DNA of 17,467 nt from Acidobacteriota bacterium (GTDB lineage Bacteria; Acidobacteriota; UBA4820; DSQY01), in contig JAKAIJ010000027.1 of the NCBI GenBank assembly GCA_021814355.1, positions 1-17,467 of the forward strand, written 5' to 3'. This document shows positions 1 to 5,794 of the stretch, in pieces (the stretch's first letter is position 1; every line of letters starts with the position of its first letter). The notes beneath the pieces are model-generated. The model was not told the origin of the DNA and did no database searches. It saw only the letters and a program-made list of their open reading frames with translations. A program made the translations under genes and the position numbers.

Positions 1-75
1 CGCGGCCCGGGCGCCCCGCTGCGTTGCAGCTCGTCGCCGATGCCTCCTGCATCTGTCTCCTCGGCGCGCCTTGCG

Positions 76-185
76 GATGCATCCCAGGGCGCAGGCGTCG
101 CGCCAGAGATCCTCCCGGAGGCCAGACCCCAACATCCCAGGGCGCGGGCGGCGCGCCTGAGTTCCCCCGGTGGTCTGGTCCCTTC
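76..185. repeat. Imperfect tandem repeat, two units of about 53 bp, in a gene-free stretch
   Basis: Positions 1-215 carry no convincing gene. Two units starting at 80 and 133 both begin CATCCCAGGGCGC and stay clearly alignable for about 50 bases, through a GGCGnCGCGCC block and a CCCGG block. The stretch also holds small palindromes: GATGC/GCATC arms at 39-53, GGATGCATCC at 75-84 and GGCGCGCC-type sites. A minus-strand frame starting at 187 stays open to the window edge, but its composition looks non-coding and the 53-bp period would shift a reading frame. It could be the end of a longer interspersed repeat cut by the left edge. No function is assigned. Confidence 0.5.
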
Positions 186-215
186 ATCGCGGCTGGCCTC
201 CGTCGCGGCCATGCC

Positions 216-923
216 TTATTCCCCGGATAGACCCTTAACCCGCGCCGTTCCGTCGGAGGCGCCGCAGCCCGGACAGACGTACTGGGTCTCCTCGGGGAGA
301 TAGAGCCGGCGGCAGTAGGGACATTCGTAGGGTTTCGGCGCAGCGAGGGCCGCGCCCGCCGCGGCTCCGGCCGCCGCGTCGGCCGGGGACGGGGAGGACG
401 GAGGCGCCGGGGCGGCGGAGCCGCCGCCGAAGTGGAGATCGTAGTGGCGGAACCCTCCGTCCGAGGAGGAGCCCCGTCCCCCGCCCCCGCCGCCGGAAGA
501 AGACGAGGACGACGACGAGGAACGTGAAGAGGAGCGGGATCCGCCTGACATCGCCTTCAGCACCACCAGCAGGACGGCCAGGATGACGACGGCCGCCACG
601 GTGACCATGACGATGATGGCCGTGAGTTTCAGCGCCTTCTTCAGATCGTAGAGCTCGTAGCCGTAGCTGAAGAGGAAGACCCCCGCCACGTAGACCGGGG
701 AAAGGAGCGCGAGGAGCGCCGCCCCCGCGCCGGGTTCCAGGGTTCCGCTTCCCCAGGTCCCGTAGACCACGGCGAGGACGAGGGCCAGCGCGCCCAGGGC
801 GATCGCCCCTCCCGGAATGAGCAGAAGGAGCGGCTTGCCCGGCCTCTGGTCGTCGTAGTGGTGGTCCACCACGTCGAGGGCCTTGGCGCGGTACGCGAAA
901 GCCGGGGGCGGTGAAAGCGCCAT
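216..923 (-). CDS. Membrane protein with Ser/Gly-rich linker and C-terminal zinc ribbon
   Basis: A 235-residue protein of unrecognised family. Three hydrophobic segments are visible at about residues 31-54, 66-89 and 98-122. A low-complexity stretch follows (about 127-168) with a run of nine serines, then six glycines, and then an Ala/Pro-rich spacer. The C-terminus has two cysteine pairs, C201-x2-C204 and C217-x2-C220, in the contexts CPYC and CPGC, which is a classic zinc ribbon. The layout suggests a membrane anchor displaying a metal-binding knuckle on a flexible arm, probably in the cytoplasm; topology and partner are unknown. The ATG at 923 has no Shine-Dalgarno, but a promoter -10 lies 6 nt upstream, which supports this start and a leaderless mRNA. 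It follows ptb by 64 bp on the same strand yet seems to have its own promoter. A frameshifted overlapping frame of similar length was rejected because only this frame shows membrane segments and the paired cysteines. Confidence 0.8.
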   Translation of the reverse strand: MALSPPPAFAYRAKALDVVDHHYDDQRPGKPLLLLIPGGAIALGALALVLAVVYGTWGSGTLEPGAGAALLALLSPVYVAGVFLFSYGYELYDLKKALKLTAIIVMVTVAAVVILAVLLVVLKAMSGGSRSSSRSSSSSSSSSGGGGGGRGSSSDGGFRHYDLHFGGGSAAPAPPSSPSPADAAAGAAAGAALAAPKPYECPYCRRLYLPEETQYVCPGCGASDGTARVKGLSGE

Positions 924-929
924 GACGCC

Positions 930-960
930 ATCCTAAGAGAGAACCGCCCGGAGCTGTCAA
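930..960 (-). promoter_or_regulatory. Sigma-70-like promoter, leaderless, for the zinc-ribbon membrane protein
   Basis: On the minus strand a perfect -35 TTGACA (955-960) is followed after 19 bp by TAGGAT (930-935), which matches four of six -10 consensus bases. Only 6 nt separate the -10 from the ATG at 923, so transcription should start at or next to the A of the start codon. No Shine-Dalgarno sequence is present. The 19-bp spacer is longer than ideal. Confidence 0.6.
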
Positions 961-987
961 GTGGGAGGAAGCGAGCCCGCGGGCCGC

Positions 988-1905
988 TCAAGTCCGGGCG
1001 CAGAGAGCACCGAGGGCGATGGAGAGGAGCTTGGCCTCGGGCGTATCCGACCGACTCGGGATGAGGACGGGCGCGGCGGCGCCCATGACCACGTGGGCGA
1101 GGCGGAAGCCCGAGAAATAGGTGGTGCTCTTGGCCAGGAGGTTCGCCGAGACGATGTCGGGGCAGAGCAGAATGTCGGCCCGTCCCGCCACGGGCCCCGC
1201 GTGGCTCTTCTTCGCCACGGCCGTCTCGGAGATCGAGAGGTCCAGGCTCAGCGGCCCTTCCACCTCGCAGGCGCCGAACCCTCCGCGGGCGGCCTCGGCC
1301 GCGAGCGCCGCGGCGTCCTCGCCGGGGGGGTGCCCCTTCACGACGGTCTCCACCATCGAGAGGCAGGCCACCTTGGGGCGCTCCTCGCCCAGGGCGTGGT
1401 AGAGGTCCACGGCGTTGAGGAGAATCTGGCGCTTGGCGTCCCGGTCGGGGGCGATGTTGATTCCGCCGTCGGTGATGCAGACGAGCCGCCGGGGGCCGTC
1501 GTTCCCTGGGTATTCGAAGAGGAAGGCGTCCGAGAGGAGCCGGTCCGCGCGCAGGCCGCGCTCGCGGTCCAGGACCCCCTTCATGAGGGTGTCGGTCCGG
1601 GTTTTTCCCTTGAGCAGGAGCTGGCCCGCGCCGGCGCGGACCAGCTCCACGGCGCGCCGTACCGCGGCGGCCTCGTCGGGGGCGTCGGCGATCTCCGCCC
1701 GGCGCAGCCGCTGGGGCAGGGCGCCAAGGGCCGGGCCGATGAGCCCCGGGTCGCCCACCAGGACGCTTCGGGCGAGGCCATGATCTTCGGCCAGCGACAG
1801 CGCCCGCAGCGCGGAGGGGTCGTGGCCGCAGGCCACCACCACCGTGACGGGCCCGCGGTCCTTCGCGGCGCAGAGGATCTGGCCGAGGTCACGCGGCGCG
1901 GCCAT
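988..1905 (-). CDS. ptb: Phosphate butyryltransferase-type phosphotransacylase (Ptb)
   Basis: A 305-residue enzyme of the phosphate acetyl/butyryltransferase family, close to the usual length of about 300. It should exchange the CoA of an acyl-CoA for phosphate, giving acyl phosphate for the kinase encoded upstream in the same unit. Family landmarks are LLKGKTRTDTLMKGVL in the first third, CITDGGINIAPD at mid-length, the GPLSLDLSISETAV stretch, and the C-terminal ADILLCPDI and GAAAPVLIPSRSDTPE segments. The ATG at 1905 was chosen because homology begins here and a purine-rich AAGGGGG lies just upstream; the longer open frame reaching 2343 is only the shadow of iorB. The start overlaps the iorB end by 17 bp, implying translational coupling. 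Pairing with a butyrate kinase favours Ptb over Pta. The true acyl group may be aryl-acetyl or branched-chain rather than butyryl. Confidence 0.9.
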   Translation of the reverse strand: MAAPRDLGQILCAAKDRGPVTVVVACGHDPSALRALSLAEDHGLARSVLVGDPGLIGPALGALPQRLRRAEIADAPDEAAAVRRAVELVRAGAGQLLLKGKTRTDTLMKGVLDRERGLRADRLLSDAFLFEYPGNDGPRRLVCITDGGINIAPDRDAKRQILLNAVDLYHALGEERPKVACLSMVETVVKGHPPGEDAAALAAEAARGGFGACEVEGPLSLDLSISETAVAKKSHAGPVAGRADILLCPDIVSANLLAKSTTYFSGFRLAHVVMGAAAPVLIPSRSDTPEAKLLSIALGALCART

Positions 1906-2479
1906 GGGCGGCCCCCTTCCGGAAGGCTTCGAGGCAGGCCTCCCGCACCTTGGCGCTGAACCGGTCGCGGAGGGCCGCCTCCCAGTTTTCGGGTGCGAGC
2001 TCCCCGATCCGGTTGGAGAGCGCGCCGAGCAGGACCACGTTGACCATCCGGAGGTCGCCCAGCGCCTGGGCGATCCCGAAGGCGTCCACCCAGACCAGCG
2101 ACGGGGCCTTGCGCGCCAACGCGACGTCCACGCCGGCCACGTACCCCGCCCCCTCCTTGAGGCTCGGGGAGAGGGGGGCGATCTCGTGGCGCGCCACGAA
2201 GGCCACGCCGTCGGGGCGCAGGAAGTCCAGGTAGCGTAGCGCCTCCATCTTCTCGAAGGAGACGAGGAAGTGGGCCCCGCCCTTGGGGATGAGCGAGGAA
2301 GGGACCTCGCGGCCGATGCGCACGTGGGCGTCCACATTGCCACCGCGCTGGGACATGCCGTGAACCTCGCTCATCTTCACGTCGAGGCCGGCGTCCAGCG
2401 CGGCCAGCGCCAGGACGCGGCCGCTCGTCAGGATTCCCTGCCCGCCCACGCCCGAGAGCATAATGTTGGTAATGTCCAT
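1889..2479 (-). CDS. iorB: Indolepyruvate ferredoxin oxidoreductase, beta subunit
   Basis: A 196-residue protein matching the gamma-type domain of 2-oxoacid:ferredoxin oxidoreductases, which in the indolepyruvate enzyme is the separate small beta subunit. With IorA it oxidatively decarboxylates aryl pyruvates to aryl-acetyl-CoA and reduces ferredoxin in the cytoplasm. Visible motifs are the N-terminal GVGGQGILTSGRVLALAA glycine-rich loop and KMSEVHGMSQRGGNVDAHVR, both characteristic of this family. A GTG at 2485 is in frame, but it lies within the Shine-Dalgarno AGGAG (2485-2489), which is spaced 5 nt from the ATG at 2479, so 2479 is taken as the start. It is separated from iorA by about 260 bp filled with a repeat element, which is unusual because iorA and iorB normally abut. 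It overlaps ptb downstream by 17 bp. Confidence 0.93.
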   Translation of the reverse strand: MDITNIMLSGVGGQGILTSGRVLALAALDAGLDVKMSEVHGMSQRGGNVDAHVRIGREVPSSLIPKGGAHFLVSFEKMEALRYLDFLRPDGVAFVARHEIAPLSPSLKEGAGYVAGVDVALARKAPSLVWVDAFGIAQALGDLRMVNVVLLGALSNRIGELAPENWEAALRDRFSAKVREACLEAFRKGAAHGRAA

Positions 2480-2484
2480 CGTCA

Positions 2485-2489
2485 CTCCT
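2485..2489 (-). promoter_or_regulatory. Shine-Dalgarno that decides the iorB start
   Basis: AGGAG on the minus strand lies 5 nt before the ATG at 2479. The alternative in-frame GTG at 2485 overlaps this ribosome-binding site and so cannot use it. Confidence 0.75.
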
Positions 2490-2500
2490 GAATCATTCTA

Positions 2501-2739
2501 ACCCGCAGAGGCGCCGAGGCTCAGGAAGCGAAAAAATGTTTCACGCAAAGAACGCAAAGAAGGTACAGGGATGACAAAGGCGAAGAAGAAGGAAAGAACA
2601 ATTTGAAAGCACTTTTGTCCCCGTGCTTCCCTTCGCGTCCTTTGCGCCCTTGGCGCGAGGTGTTTTTTGTCTCTCCCGCAGCGACACTCGTTGCCACAAC
2701 CCTAAATTCTCCTCTGCGCCTCGCGTCTCAGCGGTGAAG
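2501..2739. repeat. Imperfect palindromic intergenic repeat element between iorA and iorB
   Basis: This non-coding stretch fills the gap between two genes of one operon. Its outer arms carry CGCAGAGGCGCCGAGG (left) and the roughly complementary CTCTGCGCCTCGCG plus GCGGTGAA (right). Its inner arms carry CACGCAAAGAACGCAAAGAA (left) and CCTTTGCGCCCTTGGCGCG (right, opposite sense). A 6-bp perfect hairpin, AAGCAC/GTGCTT (2607-2628), sits at the centre. The middle is visibly more A/T-rich than the neighbours. Alternating 'gcaaag', 'gcagag' and 'cgcgaag' words in inverted arms match a type of intergenic repeat that recurs in many environmental bacterial genomes and yields spurious ORFs with 'TAETRGAEE'- and 'AKGAKDAK'-like peptides. 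That recognition is from general knowledge; the mechanism of spread is not known to me. The iorA-iorB transcript must cross it. Confidence 0.75.
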
Positions 2740-4491
2740 TCAGTTCTTCTCCCCCGGGACGGCGATGCTGCCGGCGTCGCAGACCTGGGCGCAGACGGAG
2801 CAACCCGTGCAGAGGCCCGCGTCCACGTTGGGGTACCCCCCCTGCTCGTGGATCGCCATGCAGCCGACGCGGATACATGCGCCGCAGCGGGTGCAGGTCT
2901 CCACGTCCACCTCCACGGGCCGCCCGGCGGCCACGCGGTATTCCAGGACGCAGGGCGCCTTGGCGATGACCACCGAGACCTCCGGCGCGGCGAGCTCCTC
3001 CTCGAGGACCTTGCGCACCGCCGCCATGTCGTAAGGGTCCACCTCACGCACGCGCGTGACGCCCAGGCCGCGGCAGAGCGCCCCCAGGTCGAGCCGCACC
3101 GTCGCGCCTCCCCGGATGTCGCGCCCCGTTCCGGGGTTGGGCTGGCCGCCGGTCATGGCCGTCACCGCGTTGTCCAGGATGACCAACGTGGCGTCGCTCC
3201 CGTTGGCGAGCATGTCCAGTAGGCCCGGGAGGCCGGTGTGGAAGAAAGTGGAGTCGCCGATGACGCCGACGGTCCTGCCCTTCTCCTTGGGGCCGCCGAA
3301 CTTCTGGAGCCCCTCGGCCATTCCCACCGACGCGCCCATGCACAGGCAGGCGTCCATGGCGGCCAGAGGCCGGAGGGCGCCGAGCGTGTAGCAGCCTATG
3401 TCGCCCATGACCCGCAGACCCATCTCCCGGAAGAGCGTGAACATGCCGCGGTGGCCGCAGCCCGGGCAAAGGGTGGGCGGGCGCGCCGGGATGGCCGTGT
3501 CCGAGAGGTCCACGGAGACGGCGTGGTGCGGCGCGCCCAGGAGCATCCGCTCCACCGTCGAGAGGTCCAGCTCGCCCGTGTAGGGGCGCAGCTCGGAGCC
3601 CTTCACCGCCAGTCCCGCCGCCCGCATGGCCTCCTCGAGGAAGGGCTCGAGCTCCTCCACCACGTAGAGCTCCTCCACGGTGGCGGCAAAGGCCTTGATG
3701 CGCTCCATGGGAAGGGGCCAGCTCAGGCCGATCTTCAAGATGGAGGCGTCGGGGAGCGCCTCGCGGACGTAGCCGTACGCTACGCCCGAGGTGACGACGC
3801 CCACGCGGGAGGCGCCGCGGCGGACGGGGTTCCAGAGGTCGCTGGAATCGCCGAAGGCCGCCGCGTCCCTCAGGCGCTTCTCGATCTTGTGGCGGCGGTC
3901 CCGGGCGTGGCTGGGCAACAGGACGTACTTGGCGATGTCCTTCCTGAAGCCCTTCGCGGCGACCGAGAGAGGTTCCCCGAGGCCGGCGACGCCCGTCTGG
4001 TGGGAGACCCGCGTGGTCATGCGCAGAAGGACCGGCGAGTCGAAGCGCTCCGAGAGGGCAAAGGCCTCGCGGGTCATCCAGCGGGCCTCCTCCACGTCGG
4101 CGGGCTCCACCATGAGGACCTTGGCCATCTTGGCGTAGTAGCGGTTGTCCTGCTCGTCCTGGGAGGAGTGCATCCCGGGGTCGTCCGCGGAGACCACCAC
4201 CAGGCCGCCGTTCACGCCCGTGTAGGCGGCGGAGAAGAAGGGGTCGGCCGCGACGTTGAGCCCCACGTGCTTCATGGTGACCAGCGCCCGCGCCCCGGCC
4301 AGCATAGCGCCGAGGGCGACCTCGAGGCCGACCTTCTCGTTGGGGGCCCACTGGACCGCCACTTCGGGGTACTTGGCGAGGTGCTCGAGGATCTCGGTGC
4401 TGGGGGTGCCGGGGTAGCCGGAACCGAAGGCGACGCCGGCCTCCCAGGCCCCGCGGGCGACGGCCTCGTTGCCGAGCATGAGCTTCTTCAT
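2740..4491 (-). CDS. iorA: Indolepyruvate ferredoxin oxidoreductase, alpha subunit
   Basis: A 583-residue thiamine-diphosphate enzyme subunit with a family-typical layout. The N-terminal pyrimidine-binding domain opens with GNEAVARGAWEAG and GSGYPGTPSTEI. The C-terminal half has CPGCGHRG (C342, C345), GDIGCYTLG and the ThDP/Mg motif starting GDSTFFHTG and ending ILDN. Two ferredoxin-like 4Fe-4S sites close the protein: C533-C536-C539-C544 (CX2CX2CX4C) and C561-C564-C567-C571 (CX2CX2CX3C). It binds the arylpyruvate, decarboxylates it and passes electrons to ferredoxin; IorB is the partner subunit. The ATG at 4491 overlaps the buk stop by 4 bp (ATGA), and a GAGGG ribosome-binding site lies 6 nt upstream inside buk, so the two are co-translated. 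Substrate range (indole-, phenyl-, hydroxyphenylpyruvate) is inferred from family knowledge; the aryl residue preference cannot be read from sequence. Confidence 0.95.
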   Translation of the reverse strand: MKKLMLGNEAVARGAWEAGVAFGSGYPGTPSTEILEHLAKYPEVAVQWAPNEKVGLEVALGAMLAGARALVTMKHVGLNVAADPFFSAAYTGVNGGLVVVSADDPGMHSSQDEQDNRYYAKMAKVLMVEPADVEEARWMTREAFALSERFDSPVLLRMTTRVSHQTGVAGLGEPLSVAAKGFRKDIAKYVLLPSHARDRRHKIEKRLRDAAAFGDSSDLWNPVRRGASRVGVVTSGVAYGYVREALPDASILKIGLSWPLPMERIKAFAATVEELYVVEELEPFLEEAMRAAGLAVKGSELRPYTGELDLSTVERMLLGAPHHAVSVDLSDTAIPARPPTLCPGCGHRGMFTLFREMGLRVMGDIGCYTLGALRPLAAMDACLCMGASVGMAEGLQKFGGPKEKGRTVGVIGDSTFFHTGLPGLLDMLANGSDATLVILDNAVTAMTGGQPNPGTGRDIRGGATVRLDLGALCRGLGVTRVREVDPYDMAAVRKVLEEELAAPEVSVVIAKAPCVLEYRVAAGRPVEVDVETCTRCGACIRVGCMAIHEQGGYPNVDAGLCTGCSVCAQVCDAGSIAVPGEKN

Positions 4492-5561
4492 GAGGAGCCC
4501 TCGCTTTCCGGATAGGGGACCGCCGCCTCGTCGCCCCGCAGGACGCGCAGGGCTCCGAGGGCGAGGGCCTCCATCTCGAACTCACCGGGAAACCGTCGGA
4601 CGGGGCCCAGGAAGGCGACCCGCTCCGCGACCCGGGCGCAGAACCGCTCCGAATGGGCGAGGCCGCCGGTGAGGACCACGCCGTCCAGCCGTCCGCCCAC
4701 CGCCGCCGCCATGGCCCCGATCTCCTTGGCGGTCTGGTAGGCCATCGCCTCGTAGACCTCCTCCGCCCGGCGGTCGCCCGCCGCGATGCGGCGCTCCACC
4801 TCGCGGGCGTCGGCCGTGCCCAGGTGGGCGAAGAGCCCGCCCTCCCGGGTGGTCATCCGTTTGAGCGCCGCGGCGTCGTGCCGGCCCGACAGGCAGAGCG
4901 CGATGAGGGGCTGCGTGGGCAGCGCGCCCGCGCGGGTGGGCGAGAAGGGCCCGCCCGAGTTGGCGTTGTTGGTGTCCAGAATCTTTCCGCCCACCATGGG
5001 GACGATGGAGAAGCCGCCGCCCAGATGGGCCACCACCCACCGGCTCCGGACCAGGGACTTTCCCGTCGCCTCGCAGGCCTTGCGGGCCGCGGCGTGGAGG
5101 TTGAGGGCGTGGGAGAGCGCCTGGCGCCGGATTTGGGGCAGGCCCGAGATCTTCGCCACCTCGGGCATCTCGTCCACTGCCACCGGGTCTACCACGAAGG
5201 CCGGAAGGCCCCTCGGTTCCGCGACGGCCTGGGCCACGAGGCAGCCGAGGTTGGAGACGTGCTCCCCCTGGAAGCCCCTGCGGGCGTCCTCCGTCATGGC
5301 GGCGTTCACCCGCAGCGTCCCCGAGGGAACGGGACGCAGCAGGCCGCCTCGGCCCACGGCGGCGTGGAGCGGCGACGCACCGTGCTTCGCCAGGAAGGCC
5401 TCCGCCGCGCCCACGTGGGCCGGGAGCTGGTCCGCCAGCCCACCGGGGAGGGTCTCCACGGCCCTCTCCTCTTGAACCTCGGGACGCTCGTCCCGGAAGA
5501 GGGCGAACTTCGCGCTGGTGGAGCCCGGGTTGATGACCAGGATGCGGAAGGGAGCGGACAT
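4488..5561 (-). CDS. buk: Butyrate kinase
   Basis: A 357-residue member of the acetate/butyrate kinase (ASKHA) family, of normal length for butyrate kinase. It transfers phosphate from an acyl phosphate to ADP, giving ATP and a free carboxylic acid. Motifs seen are the N-terminal phosphate loop NPGSTSAKFALF (from residue 11), VVAHLGGGFS with H179, the TNNANSGGPFSPTRAGALP segment, and the adenosine-binding LTGGLAHSERF near residue 298. It is the first gene of the unit, with a promoter and a GAGGGG ribosome-binding site just upstream of the ATG at 5561, and it overlaps iorA by 4 bp. Its position with iorAB and ptb implies that its substrate in the cell is the acyl phosphate made by Ptb from the IorAB product. 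Use of butyryl or branched-chain acyl phosphates remains possible. Confidence 0.94.
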   Translation of the reverse strand: MSAPFRILVINPGSTSAKFALFRDERPEVQEERAVETLPGGLADQLPAHVGAAEAFLAKHGASPLHAAVGRGGLLRPVPSGTLRVNAAMTEDARRGFQGEHVSNLGCLVAQAVAEPRGLPAFVVDPVAVDEMPEVAKISGLPQIRRQALSHALNLHAAARKACEATGKSLVRSRWVVAHLGGGFSIVPMVGGKILDTNNANSGGPFSPTRAGALPTQPLIALCLSGRHDAAALKRMTTREGGLFAHLGTADAREVERRIAAGDRRAEEVYEAMAYQTAKEIGAMAAAVGGRLDGVVLTGGLAHSERFCARVAERVAFLGPVRRFPGEFEMEALALGALRVLRGDEAAVPYPESEGSS

Positions 5562-5584
5562 GGGGCCCCTCGTTCAAGGCCCCA

Positions 5585-5613
5585 AGGATAGCCCAGCGGC
5601 GAGGGAGGGCCAA
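5585..5613 (-). promoter_or_regulatory. Sigma-70-like promoter of the buk-iorA-iorB-ptb unit
   Basis: On the minus strand TTGGCC (5608-5613, four of six -35 matches) and TATCCT (5585-5590, four of six -10 matches) are separated by exactly 17 bp. The expected start near 5578 gives a leader of about 17 nt that still contains the GAGGGG ribosome-binding site of buk. The same TATCCT hexamer is used in the promoter before the SpoIIE-type phosphatase. Confidence 0.55.
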
Positions 5614-5639
5614 CGGGTCCAGTCAACCCCTTGAAAACG

Positions 5640-5655
5640 TGGGGGAAATCCCCCA
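5640..5655. promoter_or_regulatory. Perfect palindrome upstream of the buk promoter, possible operator
   Basis: TGGGGGA and TCCCCCA form 7-bp perfect arms around two bases. It lies about 27 bp upstream of the buk -35 element, a position suited to an activator site. Which protein, if any, binds it cannot be read from the sequence. Confidence 0.35.
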
Positions 5656-5701
5656 TTTCGACCCCGGGGGAGCCAAACAAGGGGGCTTTTCCGTGAGAGC
5701 G

Positions 5702-5718
5702 CGCCCGTCCTTCGGGCG
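5702..5718. other. GC-rich hairpin in the buk/radical SAM intergenic region
   Basis: CGCCCG and CGGGCG form a perfect 6-bp stem with a 5-nt loop. It is 69 bp downstream of the radical SAM stop codon. There is no downstream U-tract on the minus-strand transcript, so it may slow RNA decay or aid factor-dependent termination but is not a typical intrinsic terminator. Confidence 0.4.
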
Positions 5719-5733
5719 GCGCGGGCCGCCTCT

Positions 5734-5794
5734 CTTCGTTGTGTTCCGGGGAGAGGCCGTCGTAAAGACAAGACGGGGACACAACACTACGAAG
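5734..5794. repeat. Interrupted dyad overlapping the stop codon of the radical SAM gene
   Basis: Arms CTTCGTTGTGTT (5734-5745) and AACACTACGAAG (5783-5794) are complementary except for one base. The interior holds a second small stem, CCGTC/GACGG. The right arm contains the TAG stop (5787-5789) of the minus-strand radical SAM gene. It could fold at the 3' end of that mRNA; no T-run follows. Confidence 0.45.

Larger units (their letters stand above)
5562..5786. other. Intergenic region upstream of buk and downstream of the radical SAM gene
   Basis: This 225-bp stretch has no coding frame I can support. It holds the buk promoter, a perfect short palindrome (5640-5655), a GC hairpin (5702-5718), and an interrupted dyad (5734-5794) that extends into the end of the radical SAM gene. 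No hairpin is followed by a T-run on the minus strand, so a standard intrinsic terminator for the radical SAM gene is not evident. Confidence 0.6.

Noticed and set aside
1..187. Partial minus-strand gene running off the left edge
   Set aside because: An ATG at 187 opens a frame to the edge, but the peptide is low in hydrophobics and follows the tandem repeat; no ribosome-binding site or family pattern is seen.
235..960. Overlapping minus-strand frame of 241 codons over the zinc-ribbon gene
   Set aside because: Arg/Gly-rich, without membrane segments or paired cysteines, so it is a frame shadow.
1906..2343. N-terminal extension of ptb
   Set aside because: It is the shadow of iorB in another frame, rich in Arg/Ser/Pro with no family similarity. 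The Ptb family starts at the ATG at 1905.
2541..2739. Short peptide-coding frame across the iorA-iorB gap
   Set aside because: It only translates the intergenic repeat and continues into the antisense reading of iorA. Peptides of this type are known spurious predictions from such repeats.
5702..5718. Intrinsic terminator for the radical SAM gene
   Set aside because: The stem is good but there is no U-run after it in the minus-strand RNA. It is recorded only as a hairpin.
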